A DNA stretch of 64,000 bases. Source: Clostridium sp. AM58-1XD (GTDB lineage Bacteria; Bacillota; Clostridia; Lachnospirales; Lachnospiraceae). The position numbers and the translations under genes were made by a program. Shown piece after piece: positions 1-7,653 of the stretch. Where the stretch lies: contig NZ_QSDR01000009.1 of NCBI RefSeq assembly GCF_003464085.1, forward strand, positions 1-64,000, read 5' to 3'. Position 1 is the stretch's first letter, and every line of letters starts with the position of its first letter. Under the pieces are notes generated by a model. The model ran no database searches, was not told where the DNA came from, and was given only the letters and a program-made list of their open reading frames with translations.

Positions 1-173
1 GGAATATAGTTGCTCATAAAATGTCCTTCTACTGCTGTCAGAAGGAGACATAACCGTATCACTAATATATGAAAGAGTAAATATCAACTGTGCGAAAGTA
101 AATTCCACTGGGGAATATGGGAGCGGAATTTAAAATTTCATTTTAGGTTACAATCCGCCCCTGCGGCTTGAAA

Positions 174-202
174 TTGACCTTTTTATCTGGATATGATAAA
201 CT
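174..202 (+). promoter_or_regulatory. Promoter of the DtxR-like gene
   Basis: TTGACC (174-179) and TAAACT (197-202) are separated by 17 bases, a reasonable sigma-A promoter. It would start transcription near 209, about 60 bases before the TTG start at 269. Positions 1-173 hold no gene I can support. Confidence 0.45.
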
Positions 203-268
203 GGTACCATATTGCTTTGTGCTGAACGGCCCGCGCTATATGCACATGTAAAACAGGAGGGGTTATCA

Positions 269-652
269 TTGAAAATACAGGAATCTGCTGAAAATTATCT
301 GGAGACAATTTTCATGCTGAGCCGGAAGAAGCCAAACGTACGATCCATTGACATTGCAAACGAACTGGAGTTTTCCAAGCCCAGCGTCAGCGTTGCCATG
401 AAGAATCTGCGTGAGAACGGCTATATAAAAATAGATGAGAACGGTTTTATTACCTTGACAAACGAGGGCATGAAAATCGCAGAAACGATGTATGAGCGCC
501 ATACAACCTTGTCTCAGTGGCTGATGTACTTAGGTGTTGATGAAAAGACGGCCGTTGAAGATGCCTGCCGCATCGAACACGTTGTAAGTGACGAAAGCTT
601 TCAGGCGATTAAAAGCCATATCGCAAAAATGAATGAATTCATCAAAGAATAG
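269..652 (+). CDS. DtxR/MntR-family metal-dependent transcriptional repressor
   Basis: A 127-aa winged-helix repressor that would bind Fe2+ or Mn2+ as co-repressor and act on palindromic operators in the cytoplasm. The N-terminal part (ESAENYLETIF, then SIDIANELEFSKPSVS) is the typical DtxR helix-turn-helix, followed by the dimerisation helices with a conserved HVVSDE-type metal-site region near residue 110. The C-terminal SH3-like domain is absent, as in many short clostridial members. I chose the TTG at 269 because a strong AGGAGG (255-260) sits 8 bases before it; the frame is open further upstream (ATG or alternative at 212) but without a binding site. The gene lies next to a DUF2325 gene and a feo operon whose promoters carry matching palindromes, so it is the obvious candidate regulator of both. 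That regulatory link is inference. Confidence 0.88.
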   Translation: MKIQESAENYLETIFMLSRKKPNVRSIDIANELEFSKPSVSVAMKNLRENGYIKIDENGFITLTNEGMKIAETMYERHTTLSQWLMYLGVDEKTAVEDACRIEHVVSDESFQAIKSHIAKMNEFIKE

Positions 653-666
653 CAGGCAGTAAAAAA

Positions 667-794
667 AGAAGGGGATACTGTCAAAGTAAAACCAGGCAGC
701 GCCCCAGGTATCAGATGAAGTGACTTGGCCACCGCCTTGGAACGGAATCTGATACCTGGGGCGCTGCTTTTTCTCTCTGACAGCCGCCTCTTCT
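667..794. repeat. Long hairpin repeat, copy 1 (bidirectional terminator-like)
   Basis: An 18-bp perfect stem (697-714 with 749-766) closes a 34-base loop that contains AGTGACTTGGCCAC. Outer partial arms run from 667 to 794. It lies between two convergent genes. The loop sequence recurs at 4522-4553 and 38427-38459, while the stems differ in sequence yet remain paired. It probably works as a terminator in both directions. Confidence 0.8.
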
Positions 795-846
795 TTTTTC
801 TATTTATCTTTTTTCTATTTATCTTTTTTCTGTTTATCTTTTTTTA
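793..846. repeat. Short tandem repeat, T-rich 15-mer
   Basis: Three consecutive copies of a unit close to TTTTTTCTATTTATC, ending in a longer T-run. It lies just downstream of the hairpin, in the tail of the convergent DUF2325 gene. No function is evident. Confidence 0.6.
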
Positions 847-862
847 TTCTGTCTGCTACGTT

Positions 863-1147
863 TCAGCTGACACACCTTTTTTCCAGTATTTCCATCAGAG
901 CGCTCCCGCTGCTGGTATGGCAGCGGATGATATCCGTCTTATTTTCATCCACTTCGTCCAACGCACACCGGATCATTTTATGGGACACCGTACTCGTAAA
1001 AAGCACTAGCAGATCGGGACATCCAATCTGTTTATCCAGCTTTGCCTCCATCTGTGTGAAGACCTTTGCCTTGCACTGGTAAGATTTGCAGATTTTCTTG
1101 TACTGGCTGACCATACGGTCATGCCCGCCTATAATTACTACGCTCAT
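863..1147 (-). CDS. DUF2325 domain protein
   Basis: A 94-aa cytoplasmic protein covering the whole DUF2325 domain. It begins with a Rossmann-like strand (SVVIIGGHDRM), continues through PDLLVLFTSTVSHKM and ends with RCHTSSGSALMEIL, all typical of the family. The biochemical role of the family is not established; members often sit beside iron-uptake genes in clostridia. The promoter is clear: TGGACA and TATAAT on the minus strand with 17-base spacing (1213-1241). A perfect 16-bp palindrome (1188-1203) lies just after the predicted transcription start, so metal-dependent repression by the neighbouring DtxR-like protein is likely. An AGGAGG-like site precedes the ATG. The gene is convergent with the DtxR-like gene and divergent from nothing; the feo operon ends upstream of it. 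Confidence 0.85.
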   Translation of the reverse strand: MSVVIIGGHDRMVSQYKKICKSYQCKAKVFTQMEAKLDKQIGCPDLLVLFTSTVSHKMIRCALDEVDENKTDIIRCHTSSGSALMEILEKRCVS

Positions 1148-1187
1148 AAGAAGCCTCCTGACCTGACATATTAGTTTCCGTTCTATT

Positions 1188-1203
1188 GTTAGTTTAAACT
1201 AAC
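1188..1203. promoter_or_regulatory. DtxR-type operator upstream of DUF2325
   Basis: GTTAGTTTAAACTAAC is a perfect 16-bp palindrome. It follows the -10 box of the DUF2325 promoter and overlaps the first transcribed bases. It resembles clostridial DtxR/IdeR boxes, and related sites occur at 4425, 5084 and 5152. Confidence 0.75.
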
Positions 1204-1212
1204 TATGTAATA

Positions 1213-1241
1213 ATTATACAGTTTTTTGATCTCTTTGTCCA
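1213..1241 (-). promoter_or_regulatory. Promoter of DUF2325 gene
   Basis: On the minus strand, TGGACA (1241-1236) and TATAAT (1218-1213) are spaced by 17 bases. The start point would be near 1206, immediately before the palindromic operator. Confidence 0.7.
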
Positions 1242-1259
1242 TACGGCACATTGATAATA

Positions 1260-1303
1260 TTTATCACTTTACAATAACAAGGTCTTTCCTAGAAAGTGAA
1301 AAA
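1260..1303. repeat. ACAAGGTCTTTCCT element, copy 1
   Basis: This holds TTATCACTTTACAATAACA followed by AGGTCTTTCCTAGAAAGTG. Read on the minus strand it follows directly the T-run of the terminator of the feo operon. Near-identical copies occur at 59866-59905, and shorter ones at 11955 and 58580, each next to a terminator. Confidence 0.65.
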
Positions 1304-1340
1304 GAGAAGGCTGTATAATGGTCATACCCACAGCCCTCTC
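1304..1340 (-). terminator. Terminator of the feo operon
   Basis: On the minus strand GAGAGGGCTGT pairs with ACAGCCTTCTC and is followed by TTTTTCAC. It ends the transcript of the HMA protein gene and the feo operon. Confidence 0.75.
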
Positions 1341-1354
1341 CTGTTTCATCTATC

Positions 1355-1732
1355 TTAGTTCTTTTGTACTGTATTGATCCCGAACAGGATATATCCTGCC
1401 TCTCTGACCAGATCCTTAAGCTCCTGATCTCCCATGTCCTTCTTCAGGTAGACATCTGCTTCTCCTGCCTCCAGATTCACCCTGGCCCAAACGCCCTCCT
1501 GCCGGTTCAGCGCATTTTCGACATTTACAGCACAGTTTCCACAGACCATGCCATCTATCCTGAGAATTTTATGGTAAGGATAATTGTCTTTGTCTCTATC
1601 TGCAACCTTGATTCTTTTTGCCTGTTTTCCCGAACCCGTCTGACAGCAGCCGGAAGCCAGTCTTTTTATATAGCTTCTAACTCCCAGCACTGCCAGAACG
1701 ATGAGAATTAAACATATGACTGCTGTCGACAT
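1355..1732 (-). CDS. Membrane-anchored heavy-metal-associated (HMA) domain protein
   Basis: A 125-aa protein with an N-terminal membrane helix (residues 3-18) and a CC pair (29-30). An HMA fold follows at about residues 54-122, with the metal-binding motif GMVCGNC. HMA domains bind Cu+ or similar soft metals; what this one carries in an iron operon is unknown. It is the last gene of the feo operon. Its ATG, behind GAAGGAGAAGG, overlaps the end of the short Fur gene by 25 bases, which suggests translational coupling. It is likely regulated with the operon by the upstream metal boxes. The domain assignment is firm, the function inferred. Confidence 0.8.
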   Translation of the reverse strand: MSTAVICLILIVLAVLGVRSYIKRLASGCCQTGSGKQAKRIKVADRDKDNYPYHKILRIDGMVCGNCAVNVENALNRQEGVWARVNLEAGEADVYLKKDMGDQELKDLVREAGYILFGINTVQKN

Positions 1733-1989
1733 GTTCCTTCTCCCTTCTCTGCCGGCGGAAAAGAGTAGTTATAACAGCGGCTGAGAACTCCCATTTCCTC
1801 CAGAGTGGCCATCGTGCGATAGACCGTGGCCAGTCCTATGGAAGAATCTCTTTTGGAAGCCTCATAGTAAATCTCCTTACAGGATTCCCAGTTTCCTTCC
1901 AGGATTACATCCAGAAGGATTTTCCGCTGTTCTGTAATACGTTTTCCTCTCTTTTGAAGCTCACAAATGATCTGTTCTTTCTGCCACAT
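1708..1989 (-). CDS. Short Fur-family transcriptional regulator lacking the metal-binding domain
   Basis: A 93-aa protein consisting of the Fur winged helix (TEQRKILLDVIL, then GLATVYRTMATLEEMGVLSR) and little more. Usual Fur proteins are 130-150 aa; the His/Cys-rich dimerisation and metal-binding half is missing here. The last residues (PPAEKGEGTCRQQSYV) show no HHH or CxxC motif. I chose the ATG at 1989 because GAGGAG lies just upstream; an open extension to 2043 runs into the preceding gene and has no such site. It overlaps the HMA gene. Such short Fur-like proteins occur in clostridial feo operons; whether it binds DNA alone is unknown. Confidence 0.75.
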   Translation of the reverse strand: MWQKEQIICELQKRGKRITEQRKILLDVILEGNWESCKEIYYEASKRDSSIGLATVYRTMATLEEMGVLSRCYNYSFPPAEKGEGTCRQQSYV

Positions 1990-2012
1990 ATCAACACTCC
2001 TCACTGATTCTG

Positions 2013-2180
2013 TCAGCCTTTCGCCGCGGGATTGGAATGGCATCCTCCATGGCAGCCGCCGCAGTTTCCGCCGCAGCCGCTGCAGGATTTCCCGTTTTTC
2101 CGGTCGATTGCCATTCCCCGTACGATGAAAGCCACAACTGTAATTAACACCAATAAAATGATGATTGTAGATATATTCAT
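2013..2180 (-). CDS. FeoB-associated Cys-rich membrane protein
   Basis: A 55-aa peptide. It has one membrane helix (residues 3-22) followed by a short cytoplasmic tail with a Cys/Gly/His cluster (CSGCGGNCGGCHGGCH). This matches the small FeoB-associated Cys-rich family. The ATG at 2180 follows AGGAGG, and the stop is at 2013. It sits 33 bases after feoB. Known members are thought to assist FeoB in ferrous iron transport, perhaps like FeoC; direct function is not shown by the sequence. Confidence 0.9.
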   Translation of the reverse strand: MNISTIIILLVLITVVAFIVRGMAIDRKNGKSCSGCGGNCGGCHGGCHSNPAAKG

Positions 2181-2213
2181 GAATTCCTCCTGTCTGACCT
2201 GCGAATGAACCGT

Positions 2214-4376
2214 TTAAGCCACTGCATTTACTTTCAGAATACCGGTCTCCTTATAAGGTCTTACCAGCATATAGACAAAACCGATGAGTATGATAACGGA
2301 AATAACTGCGCCGATGCTAAATACGCCTGTTGTAAACCAGGTTCCAAGCTGATAGATGCATAAGGATACGCAATAAGCCAGACCAGTCTGGTATCCAATT
2401 GCAAACCAGGTCCATTTCGCATTGTTCATCTCTCTTTTAATTGCACCGATTGCTGCGAAGCACGGCGCACACAAAAGGTTAAATACAAGGAAGGAGTATG
2501 CGCTCACTGCTGTAAAGCTGCCTGCCAGTGTTCCCCATATCTCGGCTCCGTCCTCTGCCACTTCTGCGAATCCATAGAGAATTCCGAAAGTTCCGACTAC
2601 ATTTTCCTTTGCCACAAGACCTGTAATCGCGGCCACTGCTGCCTGCCAGTCGCCCCAGCCGAGTGGAACGAATATCCATGCGATGCCTCTTCCAATTGCA
2701 GCCAGGATTCCATCTGATAAATCTTCAACCATTCCAAAATGACCGTCTGTAATGCCGAAACTGGATGTAAACCAGATGAAAATAGTAGATAAGAGAATAA
2801 CGGTGCCTGCTTTTTTGATAAAAGACCAGCCTCTTTCCCACATGCTTCTTAATACATTGGATACGGTAGGCATATGGTAAGCAGGAAGCTCCATTACAAA
2901 TGGTGCCGGTTCTCCCGCAAACATCTTTGTCTTCTTTAACATGATTCCGGAGCAGATAATTGCTGCAATTCCTACGAAGTAAGCGCTCGGAGCCACCCAT
3001 GATGCACCTCCGAACAGAGCGCCTGCAAACAATGCGATAATCGGCAGTTTCGCTCCGCATGGGATAAAAGTCGTTGTCATGATGGTCATCTTGCGGTCTC
3101 TGTCATTTTCAATCGTACGCGACGCCATAATTCCCGGTACGCCGCAGCCGCTCCCGATGAGCATAGGAATAAAGGATTTTCCTGAAAGGCCGAATTTACG
3201 GAAGATTCTGTCCATAATGAACGCGACTCTCGCCATATATCCGCACGCTTCTAAAAATGCAAGGAAAATGAAAAGCACCAGCATCTGAGGAACAAAGCCC
3301 AGGACAGCTCCGACGCCTGCCACAATGCCGTCTAAGATCAGGCTGGACAGCCAGTCTGCACAGCCTACTGCTGTCAGGAAGCCTTCCACCAGTGCAGGTA
3401 TGCCGGGAACTTCCATTCCGAACAGGCTCCATCCTTCACCGAACACGCCGTCATTTGCCCAGTCCGTCGCCCACGTTCCGACTGTCGTTACGGATACGTA
3501 ATAAACAAGCCACATAACAGCTGCGAATACAGGGAGCGCCAGCCACCGGTTTGTAACCACCCGGTCAATCTTATCGGATGTACTCAGCTTCTGCTTGTTT
3601 TTCTTCTTGTAGCTATCCTTGATGATCGAAGCAATATATGTATATCTTTCATTTGTAATGATGCTTTCAGAATCGTCGTCCATAGACTCTTCCGCACCTT
3701 TGATGATATTTTCCACATGGGGGACTTTTTTCATCTGTGCCGTAATTTTGTCGTCTCTCTCAAAAAGCTTGACTGCGAAAAACCGTTTCTGATTATCCGG
3801 TATCTCATTTCCCAGATATGATTCGATTTCCTCCAGGACTGTTTCCACTTCGCTGCTGAATTTATGTACCGGAACTGCGTCTCTCTTTTCTTTTGCAAGC
3901 TCTACCGCCTTTGATGCCGCATCCATGACTCCGGTTCCCTTGAGAGCTGAAATCTCCACGACAGGACAGCCCAGATCCCTGCTCAGCGGCTCTATATGGA
4001 TCTCATCGCCGCTTTTCTGTACCACGTCCATCATATTCACTGCCATGACGACTGGAATCCCCAGTTCCATCAGCTGAGTCGACAGATAAAGATTACGCTC
4101 CAGGTTCGTTCCGTCCACAATATTCAGAATCGCATCCGGACGCTCTGTAATCAGATAATTACGCGCAACAACCTCCTCCAGTGTATACGGGGAAAGAGAA
4201 TAGATTCCCGGAAGGTCCATGATGATCACATCTTTATTCCCTTTCAGTCTACCTTCCTTTTTTTCTACCGTCACGCCGGGCCAGTTGCCCACGAACTGAT
4301 TCGATCCGGTCAAAGCGTTAAACAGTGTGGTCTTTCCACAGTTTGGATTGCCGGCTAATGCAATTTTGATTGCCAT
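2214..4376 (-). CDS. feoB: Ferrous iron transporter FeoB
   Basis: A 720-aa inner-membrane Fe2+ transporter. The N-terminal G domain (residues 1-170) shows GNPNCGKTT (G1), DLPGIYSL (G3) and the G4-like NMMD. A helical GDI domain follows. The membrane part contains two Gate motifs, with the conserved Cys in GSGCGVPG and LCAPCFAAIG. The length is normal for the family. I chose the ATG at 4376, 8 bases after AGGAGG; the frame stays open to 4592, but that stretch contains a palindrome and the hairpin repeat and is not coding. It follows two feoA genes in one operon. A DtxR-type box at 4425-4440 just upstream suggests a second, internal metal-controlled promoter or a reinforcing site. Confidence 0.96.
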   Translation of the reverse strand: MAIKIALAGNPNCGKTTLFNALTGSNQFVGNWPGVTVEKKEGRLKGNKDVIIMDLPGIYSLSPYTLEEVVARNYLITERPDAILNIVDGTNLERNLYLSTQLMELGIPVVMAVNMMDVVQKSGDEIHIEPLSRDLGCPVVEISALKGTGVMDAASKAVELAKEKRDAVPVHKFSSEVETVLEEIESYLGNEIPDNQKRFFAVKLFERDDKITAQMKKVPHVENIIKGAEESMDDDSESIITNERYTYIASIIKDSYKKKNKQKLSTSDKIDRVVTNRWLALPVFAAVMWLVYYVSVTTVGTWATDWANDGVFGEGWSLFGMEVPGIPALVEGFLTAVGCADWLSSLILDGIVAGVGAVLGFVPQMLVLFIFLAFLEACGYMARVAFIMDRIFRKFGLSGKSFIPMLIGSGCGVPGIMASRTIENDRDRKMTIMTTTFIPCGAKLPIIALFAGALFGGASWVAPSAYFVGIAAIICSGIMLKKTKMFAGEPAPFVMELPAYHMPTVSNVLRSMWERGWSFIKKAGTVILLSTIFIWFTSSFGITDGHFGMVEDLSDGILAAIGRGIAWIFVPLGWGDWQAAVAAITGLVAKENVVGTFGILYGFAEVAEDGAEIWGTLAGSFTAVSAYSFLVFNLLCAPCFAAIGAIKREMNNAKWTWFAIGYQTGLAYCVSLCIYQLGTWFTTGVFSIGAVISVIILIGFVYMLVRPYKETGILKVNAVA

Positions 4377-4424
4377 TTTCATATCCTCCTCATTTTCTGG
4401 CTTATTGAGAAACCTCTCCCGCAA

Positions 4425-4440
4425 ATTAGTTTTAACTAAC
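4425..4440. promoter_or_regulatory. DtxR-type operator upstream of feoB
   Basis: ATTAGTTTTAACTAAC matches the perfect box at 1188-1203 in 14 of 16 positions. It lies 49 bases before the feoB start. Confidence 0.65.
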
Positions 4441-4478
4441 TTGATGAGAAAAAAATAAATTTCTACATTATGCGGTCT

Positions 4479-4597
4479 GAAGGTATTGCAAAAAGTAATA
4501 AAGCGCTGCTGTCCATACCAGATGAAGTGACTTGCCACTGACTGGAATGGAATCTGGTATGGGCAGCAGCGCTGATTCAGCTTTTGCAGCACCCTTC
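4479..4597. repeat. Long hairpin repeat, copy 2
   Basis: The inner stem pairs 4502-4521 with 4554-4573, with one wobble. The 32-base loop contains AGTGACTTGCCACTGACTGG. The outer arms are GAAGGTATTGCAAAA and TTTTGCAGCACCCTTC. It separates feoA from feoB and reaches the feoA stop codon, so it may attenuate transcription into feoB. Confidence 0.8.
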
Positions 4598-4818
4598 TAC
4601 CGGACTTCGATCATTTCCGCATCTGCTTTTCTCAGGGAAAGCTCATATCCTCTCACATTTACTTCTACCGGATCCCCCAAAGGCGCTACTTTTCTTACAA
4701 ATATATCCGTGCCCTTCGTAATTCCCATGTCCATGATACGGCGCTTTATGGCTCCCTCTCCATGAAGTTTGACAACGGATACCGTATCCCCGCATTTTAT
4801 ATCCTTTAATGTATGCAT
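4597..4818 (-). CDS. feoA: FeoA-family protein, second copy
   Basis: A 73-aa protein with the SH3-like FeoA fold (LKDIKCGDTVSVVKLHGEG, then RRIMDMGITKGTDIFVRKVAPLGDP in fragments). It ends with the EVNVRGYELSLRKADA strand typical of FeoA. FeoA is a small cytoplasmic accessory protein of FeoB. The ATG at 4818 follows AAAGGAGCAGC. It is 33 bases downstream of the other feoA; two tandem feoA genes are common in Firmicutes. The hairpin repeat starts at its stop codon. Confidence 0.92.
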   Translation of the reverse strand: MHTLKDIKCGDTVSVVKLHGEGAIKRRIMDMGITKGTDIFVRKVAPLGDPVEVNVRGYELSLRKADAEMIEVR

Positions 4819-4851
4819 CCTGCTGCTCCTTTCTTTTTCATACTCATGACT

Positions 4852-5064
4852 TTAAATCATGATTTTATTTGCCATTTCCTTACTGATTGCAACCCGGGCT
4901 TCTTTCACATTGACGATCACATTGCCGCTGTTGACGGAGACAACCGTAATATCCGCACCCGGTACAAACCCCATGGTTTCCAGGTGGCGCCGTACCTCTT
5001 CCCTACCGCCGACACGTTTAATTGATGTTGTTTCACCTTCTTTAGACATAGTCAAAGGCATCAT
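4852..5064 (-). CDS. feoA: FeoA-family protein, first copy
   Basis: A 70-aa FeoA domain protein, first gene of the feo operon. Visible are RVGGREEVRRHLETMGF, PGADITVVS and a final NVKEARVAISKEMAN strand. GAAAGGGAG precedes the start. ATG codons at 5064 and 5061 are both possible, and a GTG at 5070 would leave no space for the binding site, so I prefer 5064. The promoter at 5150-5178 with overlapping metal boxes drives it. It differs clearly in sequence from the next feoA, so the two are not a recent duplication. Confidence 0.9.
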   Translation of the reverse strand: MMPLTMSKEGETTSIKRVGGREEVRRHLETMGFVPGADITVVSVNSGNVIVNVKEARVAISKEMANKIMI

Positions 5065-5083
5065 AATCACTCCCTTTCAGTAA

Positions 5084-5099
5084 GTCAGAGCTAACTAAC
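5084..5099. promoter_or_regulatory. Possible DtxR-type operator in the feo leader
   Basis: On the minus strand GTTAGTTAGCTCTGAC shares the GTTAGTT half with the perfect box at 1188. It lies about 20 bases before the feoA start. Confidence 0.45.
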
Positions 5100-5149
5100 A
5101 TATTTTTAAAATGCAGTTTGGAAAGTTATGGAATCCTAACTGCACCCTT

Positions 5150-5178
5150 AGATTAGCACCAACTAACTCAAATGTCAA
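5150..5178 (-). promoter_or_regulatory. feo operon promoter overlapped by a DtxR-type box
   Basis: On the minus strand TTGACA (5178-5173) and TAATCT (5155-5150) are spaced by 17 bases. The imperfect palindrome ATTAGCACCAACTAAC (5152-5167) fills the spacer and part of the -10 box. A repressor bound there would block RNA polymerase. Confidence 0.7.
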
Positions 5179-5363
5179 TCATTTTTTTCAATTACAAAAC
5201 ATTTTTTTAACAAGCATGCGGCGGCTTAAAACTGTTTTACCCGGCTTTCGCATACTGCCGCGGACAATTGGAGCGGAATGGCTGTGGGAGAAGGAATATG
5301 GTTGTTTCCTGCCGGACAATCAGTTATAATGATTTGAAGAATGTATGGGAGTGTGTAAATTAC

Positions 5364-6623
5364 ATGGATTTAATTAATCAATTTATAGAAAACTATAAGA
5401 AAAAGCTAACTTTTTATGAAACAGCTGGCCGTCTGGCTGCAGCACAGCTGGAATCTGCAATGCAGGCAGCAGGTATCCGGGCCATTGTAACATCCAGAGC
5501 CAAGAATCCGGGACGGCTGAAAAGCAAGGTCGTACATCGAAATGCAAAACGGCCGGTTCCATATAAGAATATGAAGGAAATCTATGAAGACATTGCTGAT
5601 TTGTCCGGCATAAGAGTCTCCTTGTATTTCCCAGGTGACCGGGACAAGGCCAACAGCCTGATCAGCGATCTCTTTACGATCATTGAAACGAAGCAGTTTC
5701 CTGACGAGTCCAAGCCGCCGTCTTACAATAAACGTTTTTCCGGCTACTGGGCCAATCATTACCGGGCTTTCATGCGCGAAGATTATCTGGACCGCACCAG
5801 CCGGAAATTTGCTGGCGCGCGCATAGAAATCCAAGTCGCTTCGGTGCTCATGCATGCCTGGTCCGAGGTGGAGCACGACCTGATCTACAAGCCTCTTCAG
5901 GGTACATTATCCGAAGAAGAGCTTGCGATTCTGGACGAGTTAAACGGTCTTGTACTGGCTGGGGAAATCGCTCTGGAACGCCTTCAGAGCGCCGGAAATG
6001 AACGAATCCAGAGTAAGAATGCGTCCTTCAGCAGCCAATACGAGCTCGCTTCTTATCTGTACAATTATCTGAGCAGCAACTTCCGTCCTGAAGATATCGA
6101 GCTGCGCATGGGCAACATTGAACTGCTCTACAAGCTCATGAGCCGTTTGAAGATGAACGGGGTCAAGGAAGTAGAGCCGGTCCTCAAATCTGTAAAATTT
6201 GAAAAAGACCGCCGAAATATTTCCCAGCAGATTATTGACCGCATTATTACCGGAAATGAAAAACGTTACCAGACCTACCGGAACCTCCGTTCCCGAAGCG
6301 ACATCATGGACGAGGCTGTCAGACAGGCTGTGGACAGTTTCTTCGAACATTGGGTTCCCCTCGAACACCTTCTGAATCGTGTTACATACAGGAATTCCCC
6401 CCGGACTAAGGGAGCTTTCAATATTAACACGCTGAAGCGTATGAATGTGCTGGACAGGGATTGTCTGAACCAGATCGTTTCTCTTAGGAAGCTGAGAAAC
6501 GTACTGATTCACGACATCGAGGTCCCCGAGGCAGAATACATTAAGAAACAGGGGAATACGGCTCACGAGCTTCTTGTCAAGCTTACAGAGCAGTTCTCTT
6601 CTTCTGCCGCACCGGCCTCCTAA
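5364..6623 (+). CDS. RelA/SpoT-domain alarmone synthetase with a C-terminal HEPN-like domain
   Basis: A 419-aa cytoplasmic protein. Residues about 20-205 form a (p)ppGpp synthetase domain that would transfer pyrophosphate from ATP to GDP/GTP. Visible motifs are DLSGIRVSLY, the RFSGYWANHYRA substrate loop and EIQVASVLMHAWSEVEHD. No hydrolase, TGS or ACT domain is present. Residues about 215-419 are all-helical and end in LRKLRNVLIHDIEVPEAEY, where R378-N-V-L-I-H383 fits the Rx4-6H motif of HEPN RNases. I chose the ATG at 5364 because the protein family begins there; the frame is open to 5268. It is monocistronic and divergent from the feo operon. The synthetase call is firm; the HEPN call rests on one motif and helical context. 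Confidence 0.82.
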   Translation: MDLINQFIENYKKKLTFYETAGRLAAAQLESAMQAAGIRAIVTSRAKNPGRLKSKVVHRNAKRPVPYKNMKEIYEDIADLSGIRVSLYFPGDRDKANSLISDLFTIIETKQFPDESKPPSYNKRFSGYWANHYRAFMREDYLDRTSRKFAGARIEIQVASVLMHAWSEVEHDLIYKPLQGTLSEEELAILDELNGLVLAGEIALERLQSAGNERIQSKNASFSSQYELASYLYNYLSSNFRPEDIELRMGNIELLYKLMSRLKMNGVKEVEPVLKSVKFEKDRRNISQQIIDRIITGNEKRYQTYRNLRSRSDIMDEAVRQAVDSFFEHWVPLEHLLNRVTYRNSPRTKGAFNINTLKRMNVLDRDCLNQIVSLRKLRNVLIHDIEVPEAEYIKKQGNTAHELLVKLTEQFSSSAAPAS

Positions 6624-6728
6624 GTTCTCCCTGCCTTTGAGACCGTCCGGTAGGCGTTATTGTAAATGAAAAAGCGTGTTTTTTACTTTTCTTCGGATTC
6701 TATTGCCATTCATATTCTTTCTACGGCC

Positions 6729-7622
6729 TTAGATCAGCTCTGCTTTTTCAAATATCTTTCTCAGAGCGGCCTTCTTCTCTTCCGAAAGCGGCTGAAGCGG
6801 GCTTCTCACCCATCCGCCTCTGTATCCCATCAGATCACATCCGTATTTGAGCCCTGCTATGCCGAAAGCGCCTGTTACCGCCGAATTGACCGGAAGGACT
6901 CTTTGGTACAGCTCTCTGGACGCTTTCCAGTCTCCTGCTTCAAACAGTTCCTGAATCTTTACGCATTCATCGGGACAGCAGTTTGCCAGTGCATGAACGC
7001 CTGCCTTTATATCCAGCGTGAGCGCTGAATACCACGCGCCGGCAGTTCCGACCATCAGGTTAAACTCTTCAGGAACCACATGTTTCATGGCAGCCAGCTG
7101 GGGAACATTGCCGGAGCTGTCTTTCATTCCTGCTATATTCGGGTGCTCCATAAGCTTCTGTACCGCGTCCATGCCAATCGTTACATGAGTAAATTTCGGC
7201 ACATTGTAGAGAAGAACCGGGATATCCGAATGGTCAGCGACCTGGGTAAAATAATCGATCAGCGCTGCACTGTCCATACTGGCGTCGAAGAAACTGGGCG
7301 TCAGGATCAGAGCGCTCTCCGCTCCCAGCTTTGCCGCATCATTTGTCAGATCAATGGTCTCCCTGATGGATTCCAGTCCGGTACCTGCCATGATGTGTTT
7401 TCCTTCGCTTCTGTGTTCTGCGGAAAGCCTGATCAGTTCCAGCTTTTCTTCCCGGCTCAGATAGCATGTTTCGCTGTTGGACCCCAGGATCAGATATCCG
7501 GTCAGCCCTGTTTCGTTCCATTTTTCAATATTTGATACAAATGCGTCATAATCCACATCTCCGCCTTCTGTAAACGGTGTCACCACCGGCGGAAGTACGC
7601 CTTTTAATTTCAGCTTGTTCAT
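6729..7622 (-). CDS. DapA/NanA-family aldolase (class I, Schiff base)
   Basis: A 297-aa TIM-barrel aldolase. Visible are the start LKGVLPPVVTPF, the tyrosine of VLLYNVPKF and the Schiff-base lysine in AGMKDSSGN. The GTTGE motif of true dihydrodipicolinate synthase is replaced by LGSNSET, which points to a 2-keto acid substrate rather than lysine biosynthesis. It is the last gene of an operon with a GntP permease and an IlvD/Edd dehydratase, so cleavage of a 2-keto-3-deoxy sugar acid is the best inference. It is 31 bases from the permease gene. The exact substrate cannot be read from the sequence. Confidence 0.85.
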   Translation of the reverse strand: MNKLKLKGVLPPVVTPFTEGGDVDYDAFVSNIEKWNETGLTGYLILGSNSETCYLSREEKLELIRLSAEHRSEGKHIMAGTGLESIRETIDLTNDAAKLGAESALILTPSFFDASMDSAALIDYFTQVADHSDIPVLLYNVPKFTHVTIGMDAVQKLMEHPNIAGMKDSSGNVPQLAAMKHVVPEEFNLMVGTAGAWYSALTLDIKAGVHALANCCPDECVKIQELFEAGDWKASRELYQRVLPVNSAVTGAFGIAGLKYGCDLMGYRGGWVRSPLQPLSEEKKAALRKIFEKAELI

Positions 7623-7653
7623 TCCAATTTCCTCCGTTTTCCACTAATCTGCC

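Noticed and set aside
725..1009. Open frame across the hairpin and T-rich repeat
   Set aside because: It is low-complexity, antisense to DUF2325 and lacks a ribosome binding site.
4377..4592. N-terminal extension of FeoB
   Set aside because: It runs through the operator and hairpin repeat, and the family start with AGGAGG is at 4376.
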